Source of the DNA: Saprospiraceae bacterium
Lineage (GTDB): Bacteria; Bacteroidota; Bacteroidia; Chitinophagales; Saprospiraceae
Assembly: GCA_016715245.1 (NCBI GenBank)
Contig: JADKAS010000032.1
Span: forward strand, 29,077-93,076
Length of the DNA stretch: 64,000 nucleotides
Direction of reading: 5' to 3'
The notes under the pieces were generated by a model. It had not been told where the DNA came from and ran no database searches. It saw only the letters and a list, made by a program, of their open reading frames with translations. The position numbers and the translations under genes were made by a program. Within the stretch, counting starts at the first letter, position 1, and every line of letters begins with the position of its first letter. Below, one piece after another: positions 8,799 through 17,525 of this stretch.

Positions 8799-9278
8799 TT
8801 ATATTTTTAAATGGTTATATATAAAATAATCCAAACCGAATCTACCGGAACCCAAAACCATGTAAAAAACACTTAGCCATAAAAAACCTAAGTCGGGAAA
8901 CATATTCCATGTCCCACTATTGCTTTGCTGGAAAAAAACAGCCACCAACATGGTACAAAAAATGAAAAAAGATGTGAGACGGGTATTAAAACCAAAAATC
9001 CAAAATAGTCCTCCCACAGCTTCACTGAATGCTGCCATCAAGGCAAAAAATACAGGAAACCATGAAAACGGAGGACCAAAGGCTTCCACATCTCCGGGAA
9101 ACCAAAAAGCCACTTCAAACAAACCAAGATTATTTTCTTCCGGTGACCAGGGCATACCAAATTTTGCTGCACCAAAGTTGGTAGCAAGAAGAAAACCATA
9201 TACCACTCTGGGAATAGTAAGGAATAAATCCTGATTCTAATCAGGCATAAAAATGGGCTTAAATATTTTCTCCATCAT
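8799..9278 (-). CDS. DoxX-like membrane protein, in-frame TAG at codon 14
   Basis: Four hydrophobic helices (e.g. FPVFFALMAAFSEAVGGLFWIFG, FLWLSVFYMVLGSGRFGLDYF) and the conserved AAKFGMP / EAVGG / GPGRFGLD-like pattern identify the DoxX family. The natural start appears to be ATG-ATG at 9278-9273, one base after the stop of the preceding lipoprotein gene, but codon 14 is TAG (9237-9239) in the same frame. Downstream initiation at GTG 9206 would delete part of the first helix. Whether the TAG is a real nonsense mutation or a base error cannot be decided here. The DoxX role varies (redox or membrane integrity). Confidence 0.75.
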
Positions 9279-9279
9279 T

Positions 9280-9627
9280 TTAATTATTTTTATATCCCAT
9301 AGATAATCCAATATCTCCTCTTACGCGCAGACTTACACTGGCTGAAACAGAATGATGGTTTTCAATTCTAAGCGCAGTGTTTTTATCCACTTTCACTTTA
9401 ACCGTTTTATTAGGTAGGACATCCAGAGGTGAATGTTTTCCTCCCTGGACAGGTATTTCCCACAACCGGAGTTCCTTGTCAGAAAGATTTTTTATTTTTA
9501 CTGAAAATTTTCCATGAACATTATTTCCCAATTCAAAAGATTCATTGGGTTTAATCATGGTAACAGATGTCAAACTACATGATGAAAGTAGGGTAAGAAG
9601 AAATGAGATAGTGATGAACGTTTTCAT
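9280..9627 (-). CDS. small lipoprotein
   Basis: 115 residues from MKTFITISFLLTLLSSCS, a lipobox signal with Cys at about 17. The mature part is beta-rich (KFSVKIKNLSDKELRLWEIP, VKVKVDKNTALRIENHHSVSASVSLRVRG) and resembles a small immunoglobulin-like or lipocalin-type sandwich, without a recognised family. The start at 9627 is preferred over the upstream ATG at 9723 because it begins the signal peptide. It is the first gene of the operon running to 7733, with a 1-base gap to the doxX-like gene. Confidence 0.75.
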   Translation of the reverse strand: MKTFITISFLLTLLSSCSLTSVTMIKPNESFELGNNVHGKFSVKIKNLSDKELRLWEIPVQGGKHSPLDVLPNKTVKVKVDKNTALRIENHHSVSASVSLRVRGDIGLSMGYKNN

Positions 9628-9708
9628 TTTATTATAAATTTTAGGGCTACGATATTGTAACAAGGCAAAGGTGAAAGGTTTTAAAAACATCGAAGTTGCT
9701 TTTTGTAA

Positions 9709-9738
9709 TTTGAGACGTCTCAAATCATATTTTGAGAC
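9709..9738. promoter_or_regulatory. perfect 16-bp palindrome plus extra half-site (candidate operator)
   Basis: TTTGAGACGTCTCAAA at 9709-9724 is a perfect palindrome, followed by a third copy of the half-site, TTTTGAGAC at 9730-9738 (22 bases from the first). It lies 82-111 bases upstream of the lipoprotein start at 9627. A dimeric repressor or activator controlling the four-gene operon is the natural reading. No regulator gene is adjacent. Confidence 0.5.
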
Positions 9739-10253
9739 AAAAACAGATTTACATTCCTATTAATTCATTATAAAAACCCTGCATAATCAATAGAAAATCT
9801 CTCTTTAAAAGAAGGGGAGATTCATCTGATTCCTGACCTCTATGAGAAAACTGAAGAAAGCACCGTCATTTTAATTAAAGAAATCGGTGTTTCTTTCAAT
9901 AAGCTATTGGATACTGGAAAATATCAGCAATATTGTACATCGATCCCGGAATTTGCAGAATATTCAATTTAAATCTATATGTTTTGAGTATTCACTTAAT
10001 AGAACGAATTGTTCTCAAAAATCATCTCCGCTTTTTAAATTTCTCTGCCTGGAAGTTTAAACATCTCATCTTTTTTGATTTTATAAAATGTGCACCATAA
10101 AACATTCTGATTAATAAAATCCATACATGATAAATGTACGCAGTGTTTTTAATAGTAAAAAAACAGGACTTTGTCGAAAATTTCAAGAATCCTATCTCTG
10201 ATGTAAATAAAAAGATATACATTGATTTCTTTTTCCCATTTAAATGTAAAATC
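9739..10253. other. intergenic region with a start-less open frame
   Basis: No complete gene seen. On the plus strand, 9787-9972 is an open frame of 61 codons without an ATG, between a TAA and a TAA. Its protein-like composition (IHLIPDLYEKTEEST...IKEIGVSFNKLLDTGKYQQY) could be the tail of a decayed gene. The rest is AT-rich; an ORF frame extends upstream of 10254 but lacks a signal sequence. Confidence 0.35.
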
Positions 10254-11381
10254 ATGATTTTTAACAGTTTATCCTTCAGACTATTTCTTCCGGTTGTGTT
10301 ATTTTATTTACTTCCGTTGTTGAGTGATGCGCAGGCTTTAAGAATTCCAGGTACAACAAATTATCCTTGTTCAGCCGGCAGAAAACTAGGACCTTCTGAG
10401 ATTAATATTCACTGGAATGCTCCCGGTGTAAAAGGAAGAGAAGGAAAAATCTGGGGAACAGATATAGCGTATTTCGGAACTACCGTACTCGGTTTCGGTT
10501 CAGAGGTCAGTTCTCCCTGGAGAGCCGGATCTGATGAATGTACAACCATCTCCTTCAGCACGGATGTTACCATAAATGGCCAGTTGCTCAAGGCAGGTAA
10601 ATATGCATTTTTTATTGAGTTGGGCAACGAAGAATCAACCCTCATTTTTAATACGAATACGCAGGCATGGGGCAGTTATTTCTACGATAAAGGCAGAGAT
10701 GTATTGCGGGTAAATACTAAAAATCAGAAAAATCAGTTGTCAAGTAAAGAAAGACTGGAATTTACATTTTCCAATCAAAAGCCGGGAAGTGTTGAAATTG
10801 CCCTTGAATGGGAATACTGGAAAATTCCATTTACAGTGGCCGTTGACCTGAAAAACACCATACTGGCTGATATCCAAACACAGATGAGCGGCGCCTTAGG
10901 TTTTGATCCTCCGAGCCTTATTGCTGCAGCCAACTGGTGTTTACAAAATGAACTCAATTATGAACAGGCGGTTTTGTGGATCAACTCTGCAACGAACCCT
11001 AACCTGGGTGGTGTAAGTAGTTTTTCAGCGCTTTCTGTCAAAGCCGGACTCCTTAAAAAACAAGGCAAAAATGAAGAGTCTGAAAAAACGATGAATCAGG
11101 CTTTGGACAATGCCACGGCTATTGAGCTTCATCAATACGGCCGTCAGTTACTCAATGAAAAAAGAATGGATGAAGCCATGGTGGTTTTTGAAAAAAATTA
11201 TACAAAAAACAAAGGAGCCTGGCCGACAAAAGTAGGTATGATGCGGGCTTATTCAGCAAAAGGAAATATTAAAAAAGCATTGGAATTTGCCAAAGAAGCA
11301 CTTAAGGAAGCACCAGACGACATCAATAAAAAAAATCTGGAAAACGCTATACAAACGCTTGAAAGCGGTAAACCCATTTAA
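10254..11381 (+). CDS. secreted DUF2911 domain protein with C-terminal TPR region
   Basis: About 375 residues from MIFNSLSFRLFLPVVLFYLLPLLSDAQ, a clear signal peptide. The start at 10254 is preferred to the ATG at 10134, whose extension is not signal-like. Residues ~40-190 match DUF2911 (INIHWNAPGVKGREGKIWG..., the PWRAG motif, LKAGKYAFFIE, WGSYFYDKGRDVLRV). The remainder forms TPR-like helices (NEESEKTMNQAL, EKRMDEAMVVFEKNY, GNIKKALEFAKEALKEAPDD). The family is widespread in Bacteroidota and of unknown function; the TPRs suggest a protein-protein role in the periplasm. Confidence 0.85.
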   Translation: MIFNSLSFRLFLPVVLFYLLPLLSDAQALRIPGTTNYPCSAGRKLGPSEINIHWNAPGVKGREGKIWGTDIAYFGTTVLGFGSEVSSPWRAGSDECTTISFSTDVTINGQLLKAGKYAFFIELGNEESTLIFNTNTQAWGSYFYDKGRDVLRVNTKNQKNQLSSKERLEFTFSNQKPGSVEIALEWEYWKIPFTVAVDLKNTILADIQTQMSGALGFDPPSLIAAANWCLQNELNYEQAVLWINSATNPNLGGVSSFSALSVKAGLLKKQGKNEESEKTMNQALDNATAIELHQYGRQLLNEKRMDEAMVVFEKNYTKNKGAWPTKVGMMRAYSAKGNIKKALEFAKEALKEAPDDINKKNLENAIQTLESGKPI

Positions 11382-11553
11382 AACAATCGACTGCTGTGCG
11401 TCGCATCGCAGGGCGAACCTTAAACGATGGTTTGACTTAAATATCCGGTCAGGTATTTTTAGTTGAATGTTTCAGAAGTTGAAACCTCAATTAAATTTTC
11501 CAAATGGTAAATTGGACGCAGTTCAGGCTGTTTTCTGAATTCGCTGTTTTTCC

Positions 11554-11561
11554 TATCTTTG
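11554..11561 (+). promoter_or_regulatory. -7 promoter box (TATCTTTG)
   Basis: TATCTTTG matches TAnnTTTG. It lies downstream of the first possible ATG of the permease ORF (11504) and 20 bases upstream of the TTG at 11582, so it argues for the shorter start. Confidence 0.5.
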
Positions 11562-11581
11562 CTTTTCAAAACCGCGGTAAT

Positions 11582-12436
11582 TTGCTTTCAGACCAACATC
11601 AAAAAGCCATCTGGCTCACCGTCATTGCTGCCATTCTCTGGAGTACGGGAGGTCTGTTTGTCAAACTATTGACTCTCGATGCATTTACCATTCTTTTTTA
11701 CAGGAGTTTTTATGCCGCTTTGTTATTTATCGTCATTTTCAGAAAACAATTGCTCGTCGTCAATAAACTCACCTTTATAAGCGCTTTGTTTTATGCCCCG
11801 TTACTCATTTGTTTTGTAAGTGCAACAAAGCTGACCACCGCTGCCAATGCTATTTTTTTACAATATACAGCACCTGCTTTTATTCTTATTCTTGAACCCT
11901 TTTTTGTGAGAACAAAATTATTAAAAATCAATGTGATTACGGTCATCCTCACTTTCCTGGGCATGCTATTGTTTTTTTTCGATGATTTCTCTGGACCAGA
12001 CAATATGTTGGGCATTATCCTGGCTTTGGCTGGCGGAGTCGTACTGACAGGTCTGCTGATATCACAAAAAATGAATGCCCCTGCCTACCAACCCGGAGCT
12101 GTGTTCTGGGGCAATATCCTGGTTTGCCTTATTACCCTTCCCTGGGCTGTTCAAAACCCGTTTCCTGATGTGGTTCAGAACTCCTATCTCATGATTCTTG
12201 GGTTCGGACAACTAGGTCTGGGTTTTGCCTTGTTTGTATATGGCCAGAAATATCTTACAGCGATTGAAAGTTCGTTGATATCCATGCTCGAACCCGTTTT
12301 GAATCCTGTCTGGGTCATCATCTGGTACGGAGAAATTCCCGGATATTTTGCCCTTACCGGAGGAGCCATCATAGTTTTTACATTGATGTACAGAATGATA
12401 TTTCTGCACAGGATGAAAAGGAACTTGATGAGTTGA
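11582..12436 (+). CDS. EamA/DMT-family transporter
   Basis: About 284 residues with ten hydrophobic helices arranged as two EamA repeats. The first begins AIWLTVIAAILWSTGGLFVKLL, with the conserved FYRSFYAALLFI; the second begins GIILALAGGVVLTGLLIS, with SLISMLEPVLNPVWVIIWYGEIPG. EamA proteins export or import small metabolites; the substrate is not predictable. A strong -7 box within the upstream extension suggests initiation at TTG 11582 rather than ATG 11504. No partner gene is apparent, and the repeat array begins immediately after the stop. Confidence 0.85.
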   Translation: MLSDQHQKAIWLTVIAAILWSTGGLFVKLLTLDAFTILFYRSFYAALLFIVIFRKQLLVVNKLTFISALFYAPLLICFVSATKLTTAANAIFLQYTAPAFILILEPFFVRTKLLKINVITVILTFLGMLLFFFDDFSGPDNMLGIILALAGGVVLTGLLISQKMNAPAYQPGAVFWGNILVCLITLPWAVQNPFPDVVQNSYLMILGFGQLGLGFALFVYGQKYLTAIESSLISMLEPVLNPVWVIIWYGEIPGYFALTGGAIIVFTLMYRMIFLHRMKRNLMS

Positions 12437-12439
12437 CAA

Positions 12440-13510
12440 TTTGAAGATTTGTTGGATTTGTCAATCTGCATCGTTACTTCGTACTTTATGTTTTGATAGT
12501 TACAAGGAGAAGCGTACTTTCAACAATCTAAACACTAAACCTTCAACCCTAAACAATCCCTGATACCCAAAACCTAACACCTAAAACCTAAAACCTAAAA
12601 CCCAAAACCTCTTGTTTTGTAAGATTTGTTTGATTTGTAAGATTTGTCAATCTGCATCGTTACTTCGTACTTTATGTTGAGGTAGAGAAGGGAGAAGCGT
12701 ACTTTCAACAATCTAAACACTAAACCTTCAACCCTAAACAAACCCTAACACCTAAAACCCTAATACCCATAACCTAAAACCCAAAACCTCTTGTTTTGTT
12801 GGATTTGTAAGATTTGTTGGATTTGTCAATCTGTATCGTTACTTCGTACTTTATGTTGAGGTAGAGAAGGGAGAAACATACTTTCATCAATATAAACACT
12901 AAACCTTCAACCCTAAACAATACCTAAAACCCAAAACCTAACACCTAAAACCTAAAACTTCTTGTTTTGTTTGATTTTTAAAATTTGTTTGATTTGTCAA
13001 TCTGCATCGTTACTTCGTACTTTATGTTGAAGTTGAGAAAGGAGAAACATACTTTCATCAATCTAAACACTAAACCTTCAAACCTAAACAATACCTAAAA
13101 CCCAAAACCTAATTCCTAATACCCATAACCTAAAACCCAAAACCTCTTGTTTTGTAAGATTTGTTTGATTTGTAAGATTTGTCAATCTGCATCGTTACTT
13201 CGTACTTTATGTTGAAGTTGAGAAAGGAGAAACATACTTTCATCAATCTAAACACTAAACCTTCAAACCTAAACAATACCTGATACCCAAAACCTAACAC
13301 CTAAAACCTAAAACCTAAAACCCAAAACTTCTTGTTTTGTTTGTTTGGATTTGTGCAGTTAGATTTGTTGAATTTGTCAACCTCCTACCCGTACTACTTA
13401 TGTTTTGATAGTTAAAGGAGAAGTGTACTTTCATCAATCTAAACACTAAACCTTCAACCCTAAACAATACCTAAAACCTAAAACCCATAACCTAATACCC
13501 AAAACCTAAA
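12440..13510. repeat. tandem array of six ~171-195-bp units with telomere-like heptamers
   Basis: A conserved core (CAATCTGCATCGTTACTTCG and on through ...ACTTTATGTT) starts at 12462, 12648, 12827, 12998 and 13183; a diverged sixth copy begins at 13378. Periods are 186, 179, 171, 185 and 195 bases. Within each unit are (a) the core with ACTTTCA(A/T)CAATCTAAACACTAAACC, (b) a variable number of short CCTAAAA / CCCAAAA / CCCTAAAC-like units, (c) a hairpin of the form CAAAAC-CTCTT-GTTTTG and (d) GATTTGTNN 9-mers. Unit length differences come from the number of short sub-repeats. No protein is encoded. It lies between an EamA gene and aconitase, both plus strand. Confidence 0.9.
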
Positions 13511-13553
13511 ACAAAAGGATTTCCCCCTGCCCCGAAACAAATCCCTCTTTCAG

Positions 13554-13585
13554 TTGTAATATTTCTGTTGAAAATCGTAATTTTG
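13554..13585 (+). promoter_or_regulatory. promoter of aconitase (-33 TTG, -7 TAATTTTG)
   Basis: TTG at 13554-13556 and TAATTTTG at 13578-13585, 21 bases apart, lie 22 bases before the aconitase ATG. They are positioned just after the repeat array. Confidence 0.55.
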
Positions 13586-13607
13586 CGCAAAATTTAAAGA
13601 TAAGTTT

Positions 13608-15884
13608 ATGGCCTTTGACATTAATATGATCCGTTCCGTGTATGACAATTTTGCGTCAAGAGTGGATGCGGCAAAAAAAACATTCGGCAGACCGCTGACA
13701 TTGTCGGAAAAAATTCTTTATGCTCACCTCCACCCTGACAGTCCGTTACAGGATTATAAACGAGGTAAAGATTATGTGTTTTTTGCACCGGACCGGGTAG
13801 CTATGCAGGATGCAACTGCACAAATGGCACTGCTTCAGTTTATGACCGCCGGCAGAAGTAAAGTTGCTGTTCCTTCAACAGTACATTGTGATCACCTGAT
13901 TCAGGCCAAAGTAAACGGCGACGTCGACCTCAAAGGTTCTCTTGATATAAATTCTGAAGTATTTGATTTTCTTCAGTCTATTTCCAATAAATACGGAATC
14001 GGTTTCTGGAAGCCGGGAGCAGGCATCATCCACCAGGTTGTCCTTGAAAATTATGCTTTCCCCGGAGGAATGATGATCGGTACTGACTCACACACCGTAA
14101 ATGCTGGTGGTCTCGGAATGGTAGCCATCGGAGTCGGAGGTGCTGATGCTGTGGATGTTATGGCAGGAATGGCCTGGGAATTAAAAATGCCGAAACTGAT
14201 TGGTGTAAAACTGACCGGAAAACTTTCAGGATGGACTTCTGCCAAAGATGTGATTCTTAAAGTTGCCGGCATCCTCACGGTAAAAGGTGGTACCGGAGCT
14301 ATTGTCGAATATTTTGGGGACGGTGCCATTTCCATGTCCTGCACAGGTAAAGGCACCATCTGTAATATGGGTGCTGAAATCGGAGCGACAACATCCACCT
14401 TCGGATATGATGCCTCCATGTCGCGCTACCTGCGTTCCACAGGTAGGGAAGAAGTAGCGGAAATGGCAGATAAAATTGCACCCTATCTCACAGCCGATGC
14501 TGAATGTTATGCTGAACCTGAAAAATATTTTGATCAGGTCATCGAAATCAATCTCTCCACTCTGGAGCCACACATCAACGGACCTTTTACCCCGGATCTG
14601 GCCACACCTGTGTCACAAATGAAAGAAATTCTGAAAGGCAAAGATTGGCCTGTGGAAGTCAAAGTAGGTTTGATTGGTTCCTGCACCAATTCTTCCTACG
14701 AAGATATCTCCAGAGCAGCTTCATTGGCAAAACAAGCCATAGACAAAAAAATCAAAGTCAAATCGGAATTCACCATCACTCCGGGTTCAGAGCAGGTAAG
14801 ATTTACCATTGAAAGGGATGGGTTTATTGACATTTTCGAACAAATAGGCGCTTCTGTTTTTGCCAATGCCTGCGGACCATGTATCGGTCAGTGGGATCGC
14901 GCAGGCGCCGATAAAAAAGAAAAAAACACCATAATCCATTCATTCAACAGAAACTTTTCTAAAAGGGCAGACGGCAATCCGAACACTCATGCATTTGTGG
15001 CTTCTCCGGAAATCGTCACAGCGATCGCCATGGCAGGTCGTCTGGACTTCAATCCGATGACAGATACCCTGACAAATGAAGATGGTGTACAGGTAAGGCT
15101 AGACGAACCAACAGGTTATGAATTGCCACCAAGAGGTTTTGCTGTTGAAGATGCCGGTTTTATAACTCCGGCGGAAGACGGCAGCGGTGTTGTCGTCAAA
15201 GTTCACCCGCAATCTGACAGGCTTCAGCTTCTTGACCCGTTTACGCCTATTACCAATGATCAGGTTCAGAATATGAAGCTTCTGATCAAAGCAAAAGGAA
15301 AATGTACCACTGACCACATATCTATGGCAGGTCCGTGGCTGACCTACAGAGGACATCTGGCCAATATAGCGAATAACACGCTGATTGGTGCTGTGAATGC
15401 TTACAATGATGAGACAAATAAAGTGCTCAACCTTGTGGAAAACCAATATATGGCAGTACCTGATTCTGCGAGAACCTATCAGGCAAACGGCATTGGCACC
15501 ATTGTTTTCGGTGAGGAAAATTACGGTGAAGGTTCATCCAGAGAACATGCCGCCATGCAGCCTCGATTTTTGGGGGTTAAAGCAGTTGTCGTAAAATCCT
15601 TTGCCAGAATCCACGAAACCAACCTTAAAAAACAAGGTATGCTGGCCCTTACTTTTGCCAATCCGGCTGATTACGATAAAATCCGTCAGGACGATTCTAT
15701 CTCAATCATTGGATTTGATACAATGAAGCCGGGAGAACCATTGACCATATTGCTAACACACAATGATGGTTCGGAAGACGACATTTTTGTCAACCATACC
15801 TATAATCAGGCACAGATTGACTGGGTAAAATGGGGAAGCGCCCTCAACCAGATACGTGCTGAATTACATGTAAATCAGAAATAA
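13608..15884 (+). CDS. acn: aconitate hydratase
   Basis: 758 residues, the length of mitochondrial-type aconitase (AcnA/ACO2 clade). It interconverts citrate and isocitrate in the TCA cycle in the cytoplasm. Iron-sulfur ligands are visible in GSCTNSSYEDI and CGPCIGQWDR. Substrate-site motifs include HQVVLENYAFPGGMMIGTDSHT and the swivel-domain GEGSSREHAAMQPRFLG. The N-terminal motif VHCDHLIQA is present. The gene is complete without frame breaks and has its own promoter. It is followed by mscL after 91 bases. Confidence 0.97.
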   Translation: MAFDINMIRSVYDNFASRVDAAKKTFGRPLTLSEKILYAHLHPDSPLQDYKRGKDYVFFAPDRVAMQDATAQMALLQFMTAGRSKVAVPSTVHCDHLIQAKVNGDVDLKGSLDINSEVFDFLQSISNKYGIGFWKPGAGIIHQVVLENYAFPGGMMIGTDSHTVNAGGLGMVAIGVGGADAVDVMAGMAWELKMPKLIGVKLTGKLSGWTSAKDVILKVAGILTVKGGTGAIVEYFGDGAISMSCTGKGTICNMGAEIGATTSTFGYDASMSRYLRSTGREEVAEMADKIAPYLTADAECYAEPEKYFDQVIEINLSTLEPHINGPFTPDLATPVSQMKEILKGKDWPVEVKVGLIGSCTNSSYEDISRAASLAKQAIDKKIKVKSEFTITPGSEQVRFTIERDGFIDIFEQIGASVFANACGPCIGQWDRAGADKKEKNTIIHSFNRNFSKRADGNPNTHAFVASPEIVTAIAMAGRLDFNPMTDTLTNEDGVQVRLDEPTGYELPPRGFAVEDAGFITPAEDGSGVVVKVHPQSDRLQLLDPFTPITNDQVQNMKLLIKAKGKCTTDHISMAGPWLTYRGHLANIANNTLIGAVNAYNDETNKVLNLVENQYMAVPDSARTYQANGIGTIVFGEENYGEGSSREHAAMQPRFLGVKAVVVKSFARIHETNLKKQGMLALTFANPADYDKIRQDDSISIIGFDTMKPGEPLTILLTHNDGSEDDIFVNHTYNQAQIDWVKWGSALNQIRAELHVNQK

Positions 15885-15975
15885 TTGGTGTTTTTGTATA
15901 CATCATGTGGTCTTTAATATTATTTTCGTCATACATTTTTATTTATTCTTTTTTAAAAATTTTAAATCAAGACAA

Positions 15976-16377
15976 ATGTTAAAAGAATTTAAAGATTTTG
16001 CCCTGAAAGGCAATTTGATTGACATCGCTATAGGTTTGGTGATGGCAACAGCGTTTGGTACAATAACCAGTGCTTTTGTAGATGGTATTATAATGCCTTT
16101 AGTGAGCCAGATTTTCCAGGTTGGCGATATGAGCGGTTTAAAGATTGTTTTGTCCCCGGCTGAAATGGACACTGCAGGAGCGGTTGTAAAACCGGAGTCT
16201 GCATTACTCTACGGTAATTTACTCAGCGCCTTTCTTAACTTCATCATTGTAGCCCTTGTCATGTTTTAGATAATTAAAGGCATCAATTCAACGAAAAAAG
16301 CAGAACCTGCACCACCTCCGGCAGGTCCTACACAGGAAGAATTGTTGGCTCAGATTCGGGACCTATTAAAAAAATAA
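15976..16377 (+). CDS. mscL: large-conductance mechanosensitive channel, in-frame TAG at codon 98
   Basis: Start MLKEFKDFALKGNLIDIAIGLVMATAFGTITSAFVDGIIMPLVS is classic MscL: the N-terminal amphipathic helix, TM1 and the pore-lining GxxxG-like segment. TM2 reads NFIIVALVMF then TAG (16267-16269), and the same frame resumes as IIKGINSTKKAEPAPPPAGPTQEELLAQIRDLLKK to a TAA at 16375. The C-terminal PTxEELLxxIRDLLK bundle is highly conserved, so the TAG replaces one TM2 residue (usually hydrophobic) and truncates the channel. Full length would be 133 residues, normal for the family. The channel releases solutes under hypo-osmotic shock. Confidence 0.88.
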
Positions 16378-16384
16378 TATAAGA

Positions 16385-16409
16385 GGAGACGAAAGTCTCC
16401 TTTTTTTTT
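16385..16409 (+). terminator. rho-independent terminator after mscL
   Basis: Stem GGAGAC / GTCTCC with a GAAA tetraloop (16385-16400), then nine T residues. It directly follows the repaired mscL stop at 16377, supporting 16377 as the true gene end. Confidence 0.88.
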
Positions 16410-16431
16410 CTTAAAATATAATCTCAACAAC

Positions 16432-17391
16432 TTGATCGGAAACGATATTAATTTTGCTTCTGAATTGCTGAAAACAGGAAATGTCGTTGGCATTCCTACC
16501 GAAACAGTGTATGGATTGGCAGCAAATGCGTTGAATGTTGAAGCAGTATTAAAAGTTTTTGAAGTTAAAAACAGACCTCATTTTGACCCATTGATCATTC
16601 ATGTTTCAGATGTTTCTGAAATGGATAAATATGTGAAATATATTCCTGATGTACTTCGGAACCTTGCTGAAAAATGTATGCCGGGCCCGATCACTCTTTT
16701 ACTCGAAAAAAAAGAAATCATTCCCGATCTGGTGACATCGGGTTCTCCTTTTGTTGCTATCCGCATACCTTCTCACACAATGACAAGACAACTGTTGCAA
16801 AAGTGTGATTTCCCACTCGCAGCTCCTTCAGCCAATCCATTTGGTTATATAAGTCCAACGACAGCTCAGCACGTTGAAGACCAACTGGGAGATAAAATAC
16901 CATATATCCTTGACGGCGGACCATGTGAAGTCGGCCTTGAAAGTACCATCGTTGGTATCGAAAATGGAAAAGTAACTGTATTCAGAAAAGGTGGTTTACC
17001 TGTTGACACGATTGAAAATATTTTGGGTCATCCGGTTGAGTTAAAACTTCATTCTTCATCACAGCCTTCGGCACCGGGAATGTTAAGTTTACATTATGCT
17101 CCTCACAAACCATTCTATATAGTACACGATGAAAATGAATGGGGTAAAGTTATAAAAAACAACGAGGCTTGTGTGCTTAGATTTGATTCTTTCTTACCCG
17201 ATTTTCCTGTTGAAAAACAAAGGTTATTGTCAATCAAGGCTGATATGAAAGAAGCGGCAAAAAATTTATTTGCTTGTATGAGGGAACTTGACAAATTGCC
17301 TGGTGAAAATATTTATGCGGAACTATTGCCTGAACGAGGATTGGGTCTTGCTATCAATGACAGACTAAGAAGGGCAGCTGCAGAAAGATAA
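16432..17391 (+). CDS. sua5: L-threonylcarbamoyladenylate synthase (Sua5-type)
   Basis: 319 residues. The N-terminal YrdC domain has GNVVGIPTETVYGLAANAL, KxRP-like KNRPHFDPLIIH, PGPITLLL and APSANPFGYISPTTAQHV. After residue ~200 comes the Sua5 C-terminal domain (SAPGMLSLHYAPHKPFY). The enzyme makes threonylcarbamoyl-AMP from Thr, bicarbonate and ATP for the t6A modification of ANN-decoding tRNAs. No ATG lies near the conserved N-terminus; the only suitable start is TTG at 16432, 23 bases after the mscL terminator. Confidence 0.93.
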   Translation: MIGNDINFASELLKTGNVVGIPTETVYGLAANALNVEAVLKVFEVKNRPHFDPLIIHVSDVSEMDKYVKYIPDVLRNLAEKCMPGPITLLLEKKEIIPDLVTSGSPFVAIRIPSHTMTRQLLQKCDFPLAAPSANPFGYISPTTAQHVEDQLGDKIPYILDGGPCEVGLESTIVGIENGKVTVFRKGGLPVDTIENILGHPVELKLHSSSQPSAPGMLSLHYAPHKPFYIVHDENEWGKVIKNNEACVLRFDSFLPDFPVEKQRLLSIKADMKEAAKNLFACMRELDKLPGENIYAELLPERGLGLAINDRLRRAAAER

Positions 17392-17525
17392 CATCAGAAA
17401 GCCAAAAAATCATCGGCTGTTAGTTTGGATGCAGTTTTGTATATTTAATTTCTCTGTTAAAGTTTTTGCCTAACAAATACTTTACTATTTTTATGCTGAT
17501 TTTATAACCAGAGATGATATAACTT

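Noticed and set aside
12440..13510. CRISPR or coding repeat protein at the satellite
   Set aside because: Period varies 171-195 bp, units lack short direct repeats with unique spacers, and all six frames are broken by stops.
15976..16377. Genome-wide amber (TAG) recoding
   Set aside because: Several genes end naturally at TAG (43977, 52246), and only mscL and the doxX-like gene carry internal TAG codons. Point errors or mutations are simpler.
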